Shown in pieces: positions 19,687 through 29,972 of a stretch of 64,000 nucleotides of DNA (the stretch's first letter is position 1; each line of letters starts with the position of its first letter). A program made the position numbers and the translations under genes. A model generated the notes under the pieces. The model ran no database searches. It saw only the letters and a list, made by a program, of their open reading frames with translations, and was not told where the DNA came from. The DNA is from Chitinophaga pinensis (GTDB lineage: Bacteria > Bacteroidota > Bacteroidia > M30B66), in contig CAMCXT010000003.1 in NCBI GenBank assembly GCA_945883545.1, positions 58,956-122,955 of the forward strand, in the 5' to 3' direction.

Positions 19687-21639
19687 TTAAATCGAATCTG
19701 GGACTTCCACCCATTTGCCATGCTCCTTGATCAATTCTATCAATTTATCTACAGCGTGTTCCGCATCCACATTACGTTTCACGACTTCTTTGCCTTTGTA
19801 AAGAGTGATTTTCCCAACGCCAGTACCAACGTATCCAAAATCAGCATCGGCCATTTCGCCAGGACCATTTACAATACACCCCATGATACCGATTTTCAAT
19901 CCTTTCAAATGATCGGTTCGTTTGCGGATTCGAGCGGTTGTTTCTTGCAGATCGAAAAGGGTTCTACCGCAGGATGGGCATGAAATATACTCGGTTTTAG
20001 AAATCCGTACGCGCGCTGCTTGGAGAATCCCAAAACTGGTTTGATTGATCATTTTCTGCTGAGCTGTAGCTCCAGAATTCACGATCCAAACCCCGTCGCC
20101 TAAACCATCTGTAAGTAATCCACCTGCATCGGTTGCGGCATGAAGCTGCAATGTACTTTCGTCAGTAATCTGATAATGACGATAAACGATCACCGGAACA
20201 TGTAATCTATTGAGCATCAATTCCACAAACAACCTTCGCAGTTCGGGCATTCCATGGATGTTTGAGGTTTCAACAACCAACACCACAGTTGGATCTTTCT
20301 CGATCCTTTGCAGAAGACTATCATCCAACAACGAAAGATCCATCCTCACCCAATTCATTTTAGGTGATTTTTGAAAACGGTCGCTTATATAATCTTCAGT
20401 ATTGAAAAGCGGATAACTGTTCTTCAATTCAGGATTCCAACATTCAGCGTCTTGAATCAAACCAAGCGTTCCCGGGGTTTCGTAATCGATCGAATGTTTA
20501 CCTAAATAAATGTAATCGCAAGCTTGATCGGCGATATTCCATTTGTCGAGTGGAACCGAATAAGCATATCCAGCTCTAAACAAATTTGCAGGTTTTTCGG
20601 GTGCTTCAACAGAAAAATCAGCCACCACAACAGGAACCGATTCACCTCCAATGTTCATCACCGAAGAAGTGCTTCGGCGGGTATAGTCAAATGGATTGAT
20701 TGGCCAAACCGGCGCCTCAGGAATTGCTTGATGCCCGGCCCGGTGCGTGTAACGATCGGCAAGTGCCTTAGCAACTGGAATTTCAAATTCTGGTTCTTCC
20801 GTAAGAGAAACCCGGATCGTATCGCCCAAGCCATCTTCCAGTAAAGTTCCAATTCCTACTGCCGATTTGATGCGACCATCCTCACCTTCTCCAGCTTCAG
20901 TTACACCCAAGTGGAGCGGGTAATTCATATTTTCTTCCAACATGCGTTTCACCAATAAACGATAAGCCTGAACCATCACTTGGGTGTTGGAGGCTTTCAT
21001 CGATAAAACGATATTGTAGTAATTCAAATCTTCAGCAATTCTTAAGAACTCCATCGCCGATTCAACCATTCCCTGGGGACTGTCGCCGTAACGGCTCATA
21101 ATTCGATCCGACAAAGAACCGTGATTGGTTCCGATGCGCATCGCAGTTCCATATTCCTTGCAAATCTTCACCAAAGGCGTAAAACGCTCACGAATTCTAT
21201 CCAACTCTGCTTCGTAAGACAAATCGGTATAGTCGATGGTTTCGAACTTCTTTTTATCGGCGTAGTTTCCGGGGTTAACGCGAACCTTTTCAACGATTCG
21301 AGCGGCTACTTCTGCTGCATTCGGAGTAAAGTGAATGTCTGCAACCAATGGAGTATTGTATCCCGCTTGGCGGATTTCCTTGCGGATCAGTTCAAGATTC
21401 TGTGCTTCCTTCAAACTTGGCGCTGTGATCCTTACCAATTCGCAGCCTGCTTCAATCATCCGAAGCGATTGCGCAACCGTTGCGGCCGTGTCCATCGTGT
21501 CGGTTGTGGTCATCGATTGCACACGAATCGGATTGTAACCACCTAGAAGAAGGTCTCCAATTTTCACCTCGCGGGTGAGGAATCGCTCGTAATTAGTGGT
21601 AGATGAACAATAAAGGCCTTCGGTAAGCTCGGAATTCAT
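19687..21639 (-). CDS. ispG: 4-hydroxy-3-methylbut-2-en-1-yl diphosphate synthase, long form
   Basis: 'PIRVQSMTTTDTMDTAATVAQ', 'RVNPGNYADKK', 'CPSCGRTLFDLQETT', 'IGIMGCIVNGPGEMADADFGYVG'. Confidence 0.97.
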   Translation of the reverse strand: MNSELTEGLYCSSTTNYERFLTREVKIGDLLLGGYNPIRVQSMTTTDTMDTAATVAQSLRMIEAGCELVRITAPSLKEAQNLELIRKEIRQAGYNTPLVADIHFTPNAAEVAARIVEKVRVNPGNYADKKKFETIDYTDLSYEAELDRIRERFTPLVKICKEYGTAMRIGTNHGSLSDRIMSRYGDSPQGMVESAMEFLRIAEDLNYYNIVLSMKASNTQVMVQAYRLLVKRMLEENMNYPLHLGVTEAGEGEDGRIKSAVGIGTLLEDGLGDTIRVSLTEEPEFEIPVAKALADRYTHRAGHQAIPEAPVWPINPFDYTRRSTSSVMNIGGESVPVVVADFSVEAPEKPANLFRAGYAYSVPLDKWNIADQACDYIYLGKHSIDYETPGTLGLIQDAECWNPELKNSYPLFNTEDYISDRFQKSPKMNWVRMDLSLLDDSLLQRIEKDPTVVLVVETSNIHGMPELRRLFVELMLNRLHVPVIVYRHYQITDESTLQLHAATDAGGLLTDGLGDGVWIVNSGATAQQKMINQTSFGILQAARVRISKTEYISCPSCGRTLFDLQETTARIRKRTDHLKGLKIGIMGCIVNGPGEMADADFGYVGTGVGKITLYKGKEVVKRNVDAEHAVDKLIELIKEHGKWVEVPDSI

Positions 21640-21706
21640 GCTTCAGGTTTTTGGCAAAAATAACCTTAAGAACACAACCCGCAGCGGAAATGTTGCAAAT
21701 GATCGA

Positions 21707-22492
21707 TTATCGGTTCGTTTTGATAATCTTTTGACTAAACACTTGGCCGTCATCGAACCGAAGAATGACTAAATAAATGCCCGGCACAAGCTCAGAAATA
21801 TCTCCCATGTTGGGCGCATTCGAATCTGAACGTTTCAGTAAACGCCCACTTAAATCTAATACTTCCAAATGTTTCGGCATTTGAGAATTAGGCGCTGAAC
21901 GGATAATCAGTTCATTGCCGGTGGGATTGTCGATTCGAAACTTCCCAGGGGATAAATTCTCCAATTGAAGCGATCCATTTGGATTTAGGACATAAACTTC
22001 GGTTAAAAAAGGACTTTGTGGATCGAGCGTTTCTCCAACCATCGATGGCCAAATCACAACAGTGTTGCCTCCTTCAAGGAAAAAATCAGGAATTACTGGA
22101 ATCTGGACCTGAAAGGTTCGAACCTGTTGAGGGGCGAAAAACTGTAAGGTATTTTGAAATCCTCCCAATGGAACCTTTAATGAATCAAGGTTCGGGTTCA
22201 AGAACCAAAACTGAAGATTGCCTTGATCGCTTGAATCATTGTCGTTCCAAACTGTAACGTTAAATGTAAATGAAGTGCCGTAATATAATGTATCGGGAAG
22301 TGCAGCCGATTGTATGGTTAAGCCTTGAGCAATTCCTCCTCGTGAAGCCAATAGCATAAAAACGAAAGTTACCGCAGCTAAACAAAGCTTTTTCGACTTT
22401 GCATAGGCGGATACGATTCTGAAGATTTTATGCTCGAAGACCATTTTCGACAAACTTGTTAAACAAAAGTATTCATAAAACTTTGGCGTCAT
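21707..22492 (-). CDS. Exported protein with T9SS type A sorting domain; start uncertain (22492, or 22444 at MVFEHK)
   Basis: Hydrophobic signal 'LCLAAVTFVFMLLASRGGIAQ'; C-term 'LEVLDLSGRLLKRSD...GIYLVILRFDDGQVFSQKIIKTNR'. Confidence 0.75.
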   Translation of the reverse strand: MTPKFYEYFCLTSLSKMVFEHKIFRIVSAYAKSKKLCLAAVTFVFMLLASRGGIAQGLTIQSAALPDTLYYGTSFTFNVTVWNDNDSSDQGNLQFWFLNPNLDSLKVPLGGFQNTLQFFAPQQVRTFQVQIPVIPDFFLEGGNTVVIWPSMVGETLDPQSPFLTEVYVLNPNGSLQLENLSPGKFRIDNPTGNELIIRSAPNSQMPKHLEVLDLSGRLLKRSDSNAPNMGDISELVPGIYLVILRFDDGQVFSQKIIKTNR

Positions 22493-22537
22493 AATGTATT
22501 GTTGTATATTTCTTACCTGTTCAACTGCTATTTTTAG

Positions 22538-23992
22538 ATGGATATTCTTAATCAAATCGTTGAAGTTCTAAATAAAGAAGAAATCAGGTTTTACAAATTG
22601 TTTGCACTTCGCCAACAAGGTAATTCCGAAAGAAAGGATCTTTTCCTATTAGATGCACTTCGGAAGAATCCTGATGCTTCGGACGAAAAAATATTCCGGA
22701 AACTGTATCCCGACGGTGACAAAAATGCTTATTACAGATTAAGAAATAGGCTTCTCGAAGACATCAATCGTTCGTTGATGTTGCAGCATTATGAAGACGA
22801 GGAACTGCTTTTGATCTTCCACCAGTTAACAGTGGTTCGAATTTACACGGCCAAAAATCAATACCAGCTGGCTTTCCATTTTTTGAGGAAGGCTGAGCAA
22901 AAAGCACTAAAAACGGAGAACCACGAAATTCTTGATATCATCTACGGTGAATTCATACGCCTTTCGAATGAACTCATGGTGATTAATCCTGAAACCTATG
23001 TTTCGTTGCGCCGAAAAAACTCGGAAACGTTAAATCGCCTTCGGCAGATGGACGACCTGTTGGCAGTGGTTTCCTACCGTTTAAAAATCACCCAGAATTT
23101 CGGGGAAAAACAAAACTCCTTGATGGGAATTTTGGAAGAAACCACCAACAGTTTCATGCAAGATGCGGGATTGGCAGCATCGCCCCGGTTTCGTTTTAAG
23201 CTTTATAGTTTGGTAAGTCAAATGTTGCTTCAAAAGCAAGATTATGCAAGCTTGGAAGCCTACCTCAAAAAGACCATTGCAGAGTTCACTACGGAACATC
23301 TTTTCAATAAAACCAACCACGAAATCAAGTTGCAGATGCTCACCTATTTGGTGAACAGCCTCTTTAAAACAGGTAAAATTGATGAATCGCTGCAGTATTC
23401 TGATGCACTTCACGATGCTATGCTCGAATTCAACAGTCTGCATTTTGAGCGTTTCGAAATCTTCTATTACAATTCGCTGGTAAACAATTACTCTACCTTC
23501 GATATCCCTAAGGCTATTAGTATTCTTCAAGATTTACTTCAAAATAAGAATCTCCGAAAAGTGCCTTTCTATGAGCTTTTTGTGTACCTCAACTTGGCTA
23601 CCAGTTACTTCGATCTGCACCAATACAATCAAGCCATTCGACATTTGAGCAAGGCTTATCTGATCGATTCTTACAAAAAAGCGGATGCTTCATTGAAGTT
23701 TAAAATTGCAGTCGCTGAGCTCATTATCCGTTACGAAAATGGAGATCTCGATTTCTGGCATTACCGAAAAGATCAGATCGTTCGTGAAAACCAAGCTGAA
23801 CTTGATGACGATAAGCACCTCAAAGAAAAGGAACTACTAAAAATTCTAATTAAAGCTGCCGCTGAGCCAGACGGAATTAAGTCAAGAAAACTCCGCCCTT
23901 CGATTGAGACTTACCTCAAAGTATGGGAAAATTCTGAACAGGAAAGTGAAGTGATTCGTTACCTCAATTGGCTGCGCGATAAAATCAAATAA
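22538..23992 (+). CDS. Conserved hypothetical protein, alpha-helical/TPR-like repeats
   Basis: Long ORF, helical-repeat character throughout ('FYELFVYLNLATSYFDLHQYNQAIRHLSKAYLID'). Confidence 0.75.
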   Translation: MDILNQIVEVLNKEEIRFYKLFALRQQGNSERKDLFLLDALRKNPDASDEKIFRKLYPDGDKNAYYRLRNRLLEDINRSLMLQHYEDEELLLIFHQLTVVRIYTAKNQYQLAFHFLRKAEQKALKTENHEILDIIYGEFIRLSNELMVINPETYVSLRRKNSETLNRLRQMDDLLAVVSYRLKITQNFGEKQNSLMGILEETTNSFMQDAGLAASPRFRFKLYSLVSQMLLQKQDYASLEAYLKKTIAEFTTEHLFNKTNHEIKLQMLTYLVNSLFKTGKIDESLQYSDALHDAMLEFNSLHFERFEIFYYNSLVNNYSTFDIPKAISILQDLLQNKNLRKVPFYELFVYLNLATSYFDLHQYNQAIRHLSKAYLIDSYKKADASLKFKIAVAELIIRYENGDLDFWHYRKDQIVRENQAELDDDKHLKEKELLKILIKAAAEPDGIKSRKLRPSIETYLKVWENSEQESEVIRYLNWLRDKIK

Positions 23993-23993
23993 A

Positions 23994-25133
23994 ATGCGAG
24001 CGATCTACCTCGACAACAACGCTACAACACCTGTTCATCCGCAGGTCTTGGAAAAAATGTTGCCCTATTTCAACGAGAAATTTGGTAACGCATCCAGTAA
24101 ACTGCACCAATTTGGTTGGCAAGCAGATGCCGCTGTTGAATTGGCAAGAGAGCAAACCGCAAAACTCATCGCAGCGGAGCCCCAAGAAATCATTTTTACA
24201 AGTGGAGCAACAGAATCTATCAATTTAGCCATTCAAGGCGTTGCCCAATCCTATCAAGCAAAAGGCAAACATGTTATTGCAATTTCCACAGAGCACAAAG
24301 CAGTTCTCGATACTTTGACATTTCTGGGCGAAGTTGGTTTTGAGATTGAACTTATTCCCGTTAACCGGGATGGAATGCCCGATCTTACGCAATTACAAGA
24401 AGCAATCCGACCGGATACCATTCTAGTTTGTGCCATGCTGGCTAATAATGAAACAGGAGTTATTTTTCCTATTTCAGAAATCGCCCAAATCGTTCACGAA
24501 AAAAACAGCCTACTACTTTGCGATGCCACCCAAGCTTGCGGCAAAATTGCGTTTGATGTAAATACACTTGGTGTTGATTTACTGGCTTTGTCGGCACACA
24601 AATTCTACGGTCCCAAAGGCGTTGGCGCACTGTATATCCGCAGGAAGAATCCAAGGGTAACCATTCTTCCCATTTTGCACGGTGGGCAACATGAGTCGGG
24701 CATTCGATCTGGAACGCTCAATGTTCCCGGAATTGTTGGTTTAGGTGCTGCAGCCGCCCTTTTTTCAAGCGATCCCGAAAGTTACCTCAACCACTGTTTA
24801 CCCTTACGCATGAAAATAGAAAAAAGCCTTTCAGATGCAGGCTGTATTTTAACAGCACAAACTTCCGAAAGGCTTCCAAATACCATTCATGTTGTTCTGC
24901 CTGGAATAAAAGCTGAACGCCTAATTTCACAGTTACCTGAATTGGCTTTTTCAACTGGCTCTGCTTGCAGTTCGGCATTGACAGAGCCATCGCATGTTTT
25001 GGTCGCAATGGGCTTCCCTTTGCCTAAATGCTATGCTTCCATTCGACTTAGTCTTGGTATTTTCAACACCAACGAAGATGCCGAAGAAGCTGGAAACTCG
25101 ATCGTTTCAGCTTGGAAAAAATTGATGGTTTAA
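23994..25133 (+). CDS. Cysteine desulfurase (NifS/IscS-like)
   Basis: 'IYLDNNATTPVHPQV', 'FTSGATESINLAIQG', 'SAHKFYGPKGVGALYIR', 'FSTGSACSSALTEPSHVL'. Confidence 0.96.
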   Translation: MRAIYLDNNATTPVHPQVLEKMLPYFNEKFGNASSKLHQFGWQADAAVELAREQTAKLIAAEPQEIIFTSGATESINLAIQGVAQSYQAKGKHVIAISTEHKAVLDTLTFLGEVGFEIELIPVNRDGMPDLTQLQEAIRPDTILVCAMLANNETGVIFPISEIAQIVHEKNSLLLCDATQACGKIAFDVNTLGVDLLALSAHKFYGPKGVGALYIRRKNPRVTILPILHGGQHESGIRSGTLNVPGIVGLGAAAALFSSDPESYLNHCLPLRMKIEKSLSDAGCILTAQTSERLPNTIHVVLPGIKAERLISQLPELAFSTGSACSSALTEPSHVLVAMGFPLPKCYASIRLSLGIFNTNEDAEEAGNSIVSAWKKLMV

Positions 25134-25134
25134 A

Positions 25135-25518
25135 CTACATCACTTTCATCAAGAACTCTAAGAATTCTTTACGCAAATCATAAAACAACACCTGAAATTG
25201 TGCAACTCTCACACTCAGATCAACAGGAGTTTCGTGCCGGCGATGGTCTGATGCCACAGGATTTTCAGAGATTTCAGCTGTAATTAGATCTTCAAGGTGC
25301 ACGATTTCGCCACGCATATCCAACAAATGATTCTTTTGGATAATTACTTGGTTCTGAAAATGCTCCACGTTTGCTAAAACTTCTAGTGCGGTATTTTTCG
25401 CAACCACTTCAGCAATACGTCTTTCCATGATCATCAATTCATCTTGATAAAATGAAATCAGATTTAACCATTCACGATTTGTGCTATGGATATCGGTTAT
25501 TAATGAGGTCTTGTTCAT
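25135..25518 (-). CDS. Hypothetical alpha-helical protein
   Basis: Coding ORF in a gap between annotated genes; predicted helical/coiled-coil. Confidence 0.6.
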   Translation of the reverse strand: MNKTSLITDIHSTNREWLNLISFYQDELMIMERRIAEVVAKNTALEVLANVEHFQNQVIIQKNHLLDMRGEIVHLEDLITAEISENPVASDHRRHETPVDLSVRVAQFQVLFYDLRKEFLEFLMKVM

Positions 25519-25609
25519 AAGTCGAATTCTAAGGGTTCATGACAAATGTCGACCAGAACAAAACCGAAAAACATGACAACAATCAGGCATTACTATGACT
25601 TTTAACAGA

Positions 25610-26239
25610 TCAGAACGAATTCAAGATCAAGTAAAGTCCGAAGAGCATAATGATAAATCCTGAAACGCGATTTACAACTAGCAAGCCAGCAGGATTGAGG
25701 AAACGTTTCAACTTAAGCGCCAAGTAGATTTTTGAAATATCGATGCTAAAATAGGTAATGAGTGTTACTGAAAAGAAAACCGCAACTGGAAGTCTTTGCC
25801 CGTGGAATGTGGCGAAAGCTACTGTTGCTGCACCAAACCAAACGAACAAACAAGTTGGATTGAGCAGGTTGATAAAAAAACCTTTTAAAATTAAGGCTGT
25901 TGGATTCAATTTGCCTACCGCTTGCATGTCAGCGTCGACTGGATGGGTATTTTCTTTGGGAGGATTCACAAAAGGAATCAATCCGAACACAATCAATACA
26001 ATGCCACCTATGAGTGCGATCCAATCACGGTAAGATTCATTTTCTAAAATTATCGACGCTCCAAAAAATGCAACGATAATGTATAAGAGATCGCTCATCA
26101 ATACACCAAGATCGAAAAACAATGCGTGTCGAATCCCTTTGCGAATACTGGTTTGGATCAACAGAAAAAAAACAGGGCCGAACGACATGCTCAACCAAAT
26201 TCCAGTTAAAAATCCCTTCCAGATCGCGCCTACCATCAT
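25610..26239 (-). CDS. LysE/RhtB-family translocator
   Basis: 'GFLTGIWLSMSFGPVFFLLIQTSIRKGIRHALFFDLGVLMSDLLYI', multiple TM; start overlaps the GH3 stop. Confidence 0.85.
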   Translation of the reverse strand: MMVGAIWKGFLTGIWLSMSFGPVFFLLIQTSIRKGIRHALFFDLGVLMSDLLYIIVAFFGASIILENESYRDWIALIGGIVLIVFGLIPFVNPPKENTHPVDADMQAVGKLNPTALILKGFFINLLNPTCLFVWFGAATVAFATFHGQRLPVAVFFSVTLITYFSIDISKIYLALKLKRFLNPAGLLVVNRVSGFIIMLFGLYLILNSF

Positions 26240-27771
26240 GCATTCACCGACTTAATAAATTCCTGCCAGTCGGCAAGTTGGTCTTTCTTAAGCACGCGAG
26301 GAAACTTATTCTGTCCGCCTTCTTTACCCAATTTGCGCATCCAATCGTAAAACAGATCTACAGGCAAAACTTCCAGCTTCATTTCCTTTAATGCAGATCT
26401 TCTTTCAACGGTATAATCGTCGTTCAAATCTTTAATCGCTTCATCAAGTTTGGCTCTGAAGGCTTCAGCATCAAGAACTTGATCGCATCCAACATACCAT
26501 CGGTGGCCAAACACTTTGTCGTCGATATACCCTGCCACACAAAACTCAGGAATGGCAACTCCGAATTGCTCAGCAGCTTTCAGAATACCATGATTCATAT
26601 TGTCGACACTCAAGTGTTCTCCGCAAATGCTGAGGTAATGTTTTGTACGCCCTGTGATAATGATCTCACAAGATTCTACATCCGTAAATCGAATGGTGTC
26701 ACCAATCATATAACGCCAAGCGCCAGCACAAGTAGAAATCAACAATGCATAATCGATGTCTTTTTTCACATCTTCCAATGTGAGCACTTTCGCATTGGGA
26801 TAGAGCTTTCCATCGGCATTGAAATTATCTTCATTAAACGGAATGAACTCGAAGAAAATCCCATTGTTGAGGACCAATTCCATCGATGATTTTCCTTTGT
26901 TGGCCTGCAATGCAATAAAGCCTTCAGATGCCAAATAGGTTTCGATATAATAAATCGGTTTGCTGAGCAACTTTTCGAAACCTCTTTTGTAGGGCTCGAA
27001 AAAGACGCCACCATGCACATAAATTTGGAGATTCGGCCACAAATCGTGGATCGTTTCAAGGTTATAATGCTTGATGATGCGCTCAATTACAATTTGAATC
27101 CATGCAGGAACGCCTACAATAATCCCAATATCCCAATCTTTGGCAGCAAGAACAATTTCTTCAAGCTTCGATTCCCAGTCACGTTCGCGAGCGATTTTTT
27201 TTCCAGGCTTGTAATGTGCCTGAAACCAAAATGGGATTTGTGTTGCATTGATACCACTTAAATCGCCTTCGTAATAACTACTTCGTTTTTGCAAATCCGT
27301 TGATCCCCCGAGCATGAAAATACCTTTCTCAAAGAGTTCAGGTGAAAGATCGTAGTAGGCCAATGATAGAATTTGACGAACAGAAGTTCTGCGCATACTC
27401 TTAATCATCGCCTGAGTTACAGGGATTTTCTTGCTTGGAGCTCCCGATGTACCTGAACTCAAAGCAAAGTATTGCACTTTACCCGGCCAAGCCACATCTT
27501 CTTCTCCTTCAAGTGCACGGTGCCACCAATCGTTATGAATTGAATCATAATCATAAACGGGCACACGTTGTTGATACAAGGCAATCGGATCTTGTGCTTC
27601 GAGGATTTCTTCAAATCCGAAATGCTTGCCTAAAGCAGTGCCTTGAGCTTTCTTGATTAATTTGAGGAATGTCTTTTCCTGCTTTTTAACAGGAGATTGA
27701 CGTCTTCTGACAATATTAAGCGTCTTCTGTAAAGTGAGCGCCCTTTTAATTGCTTTCCCAATAAATGCCAT
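26236..27771 (-). CDS. GH3 auxin-responsive promoter family protein (acyl-adenylating fold)
   Basis: 'YFALSSGTSGAPSKKIPVT', 'YIETYLASEGFIALQ', 'TCAGAWRYMIGDTIRFTDVESCEIIITGRTKHYLSICGEHLS'. Confidence 0.92.
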   Translation of the reverse strand: MAFIGKAIKRALTLQKTLNIVRRRQSPVKKQEKTFLKLIKKAQGTALGKHFGFEEILEAQDPIALYQQRVPVYDYDSIHNDWWHRALEGEEDVAWPGKVQYFALSSGTSGAPSKKIPVTQAMIKSMRRTSVRQILSLAYYDLSPELFEKGIFMLGGSTDLQKRSSYYEGDLSGINATQIPFWFQAHYKPGKKIARERDWESKLEEIVLAAKDWDIGIIVGVPAWIQIVIERIIKHYNLETIHDLWPNLQIYVHGGVFFEPYKRGFEKLLSKPIYYIETYLASEGFIALQANKGKSSMELVLNNGIFFEFIPFNEDNFNADGKLYPNAKVLTLEDVKKDIDYALLISTCAGAWRYMIGDTIRFTDVESCEIIITGRTKHYLSICGEHLSVDNMNHGILKAAEQFGVAIPEFCVAGYIDDKVFGHRWYVGCDQVLDAEAFRAKLDEAIKDLNDDYTVERRSALKEMKLEVLPVDLFYDWMRKLGKEGGQNKFPRVLKKDQLADWQEFIKSVNA

Positions 27772-27789
27772 ATCAAAAACGCAGTCTTT

Positions 27790-29550
27790 TTAGCTCATCC
27801 GGAGCATGATCACTTCTTTTTCTGTTAGGAAACGATAATTGCCCCTTGGAAGATTTTTCTTTGTTAATCCAGCAAATCCGGTTCTGTCAAGTTTCACAAC
27901 TGCGTAACCGAGATGTTCAAATATACGTCGAACAATTCTGTTTTTACCAGAATGAAGTACAATACCAACTTCTTGCTTGTTGTCTTGAGAAGCCCAAGCA
28001 ATTTCATCCACTTCGATAAATCCATCTTCCAACTCAAACCCTTCAGTAATCTTTTTCAAATCAACTGGTTGCAGATTCTTGTCGAGGGTAACATGGTAAA
28101 TTTTTCTTACGCCATGCGAAGGATGGGTGAGTCGTTTTGCCAACTCTCCATCGTTGGTCATCAGCAACAAACCTGTTGTGGATCTGTCTAATCGACCTAC
28201 AGGGTACAATCTTTCTTTACAAGCTCCCTTCACAAGTTCCATAACCGTTTTGCGGCCTTCAGGATCGTTAGAGGTGGTAATAAAATCCTTGGGTTTGTTC
28301 AACAACAAATATTGGGGCGATTCACGCGATAGCGTTTGTTCGCCGTATTGAATTTTATCGATCGGGCTAACCCTAAAACCGAGCGTAGTTACGATTTCAC
28401 CGTTTACACGGATAACGCCACTTTCGATCAAAGAATCTGCTTCACGACGGCTACAAATACCAGCATTCGAGATATAACGGTTCAAACGAATTTTTCCGTC
28501 TTTCTCCTCCAATTTCGAATGCTTCTTGGCTGGTCTTCTTACTGGTCCTTTGTATTCTGTTTTCACAAAATCAGGACGATATCCAAGCGTATCTTCCGTT
28601 TTTTCAGGTTTTAATCCACCTTTTTTAGCACTGATTTTCTCAAGATCCTTTTTGAAATCTTCTGGATCGAGCCATTCTCCTTGCTTACCGAAATCGTCGT
28701 CTTTACGGTTACGTCTTACTGGACCTGTCCGGCTTGAAAATCCACCTCTAGATGCAGGTTTTTCGAAACCGTCCTTTTTGAAAAGCTTGGAATCTTGGCC
28801 ATCTCTCGATTTGCCGCGAAATGGTTTATCACCATATTCCTTTGGCTTGTCGAAACGTGGTTTATCATCGCGATTATAACTACTAGTTGATCCAGTTTCT
28901 GTTCTTGGTCTTCTTCCTCGTGTAGGCTTTTCATCTCCAAATCTGCCGCCTTCTTTCTTAAAGTCGGGACGATCTGATTTGAAATCTGATTTAACTGCAT
29001 AGCCTTCACCGTCTTTTCTTGGACCACGGCGAAATGGCTTTTCGTCGGATGATTTAGCACCTTCACGATTGTATGCTGGACGATCGGATTTGAAATCCGA
29101 TTTAACTGCATAGCCTTCACCGTCTTTTCTTGGACCACGGCGAAATGGTTTATCACCTTCGCGATTGTATGCTGGACGGTCGGATTTGAATTCAGGTTTA
29201 CCTGCAAAGCCTTCACCATCTTTTCTTGGTGAACGGCGCGCTGGCTTTTCATCGGAAGAGAATCGTCCACCTTCCTTTTTGTAGGCTGGGCGGTCGGATT
29301 TAAAATCTGGTTTTGCACCAAAGCCTTCACCATCTTTTCTTGGTGAGCGGCGTGCTGGTTTTTCTGCTCCACTGTCGTCTTTTCTGAAGGGCTTCCGATC
29401 AGAACCACCGTCTTCGCGTGGTGCACCAAAATTGAAATGCTTTGGCGATGCATCACCTGCTTTTGAGCCGGCAGATCTTCCGGTTCCTTTGTTATCTTTA
29501 TTCACGGACGATCTAGTTCTGCGCGGTTTTGCGCCTTCTTCTTCTGACAT
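27790..29550 (-). CDS. Ribosomal large-subunit pseudouridine synthase (RsuA/RluB family) with a long charged repetitive N-terminal extension
   Basis: S4 domain 'IRLNRYISNAGICSRREADSLIESG', 'YPVGRLDRSTTGLLLMTNDGELAKRLTHPSHGVRKIY'; ATG of MSEEEGAKPRR at 29550. Confidence 0.92.
   Translation of the reverse strand: MSEEEGAKPRRTRSSVNKDNKGTGRSAGSKAGDASPKHFNFGAPREDGGSDRKPFRKDDSGAEKPARRSPRKDGEGFGAKPDFKSDRPAYKKEGGRFSSDEKPARRSPRKDGEGFAGKPEFKSDRPAYNREGDKPFRRGPRKDGEGYAVKSDFKSDRPAYNREGAKSSDEKPFRRGPRKDGEGYAVKSDFKSDRPDFKKEGGRFGDEKPTRGRRPRTETGSTSSYNRDDKPRFDKPKEYGDKPFRGKSRDGQDSKLFKKDGFEKPASRGGFSSRTGPVRRNRKDDDFGKQGEWLDPEDFKKDLEKISAKKGGLKPEKTEDTLGYRPDFVKTEYKGPVRRPAKKHSKLEEKDGKIRLNRYISNAGICSRREADSLIESGVIRVNGEIVTTLGFRVSPIDKIQYGEQTLSRESPQYLLLNKPKDFITTSNDPEGRKTVMELVKGACKERLYPVGRLDRSTTGLLLMTNDGELAKRLTHPSHGVRKIYHVTLDKNLQPVDLKKITEGFELEDGFIEVDEIAWASQDNKQEVGIVLHSGKNRIVRRIFEHLGYAVVKLDRTGFAGLTKKNLPRGNYRFLTEKEVIMLRMS
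28933..29364 (-). repeat. Four tandem in-frame repeats (33-38 aa) in the pseudouridine synthase N-terminal extension
   Basis: 'EKP(A/F)RR(S/G)PRKDGEG(F/Y)..K.(D/E)FKSDRPAY...' x4; two units are nearly identical at DNA level. Confidence 0.88.
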
Positions 29551-29609
29551 ATACTTGAAATGAATCCGCAAAAGTACGCCTTTTGTTCAAACTTAGCCTC
29601 ATTTACCTG

Positions 29610-29972
29610 TTAGTCGAACGGACTGAAAGCATGCTTGATGTGCTGAAAACTGTGCGATTGACTGCTGATTATCACTGAAATAATATCGAAACGGGTTTCT
29701 CGATTTGAATTGCTTTTTTGGATGTACGCTTCTGCAGCATTTACCAGCAATCGCTGTTTTCGAAGACCGACACTTTCTTCTGGCTTGCCAAATGCCAAAC
29801 TGCTGCGGGTTTTCACCTCAACAATTACCAGCAATTCCTTGTCGAGTGCGATAAGGTCGATCTCCTCAAATCGATTCTTCCAATTTCGCTCGAGTATTTC
29901 AAACCCAATTGATGTGAGATATTCCGCTGCGAGATTTTCTCCATTTTTTCCTGTTTCGTTATGTTCTGCCAT
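29610..29972 (-). CDS. YraN family protein (UPF0102, endonuclease-like fold)
   Basis: 'GKNGENLAAEYLTSIGFEILERNWKNRFEEIDLIALDKELLVIVEVKTRSS'; start at MAEHNETG. Confidence 0.92.
   Translation of the reverse strand: MAEHNETGKNGENLAAEYLTSIGFEILERNWKNRFEEIDLIALDKELLVIVEVKTRSSLAFGKPEESVGLRKQRLLVNAAEAYIQKSNSNRETRFDIISVIISSQSHSFQHIKHAFSPFD

Noticed and set aside
28716-29456. 246-aa ORF in an alternative frame of the pseudouridine synthase gene
   Set aside because: It is created by the tandem repeats in the true frame (which holds the S4 and catalytic motifs); its sequence is repetitive with no recognisable domain.
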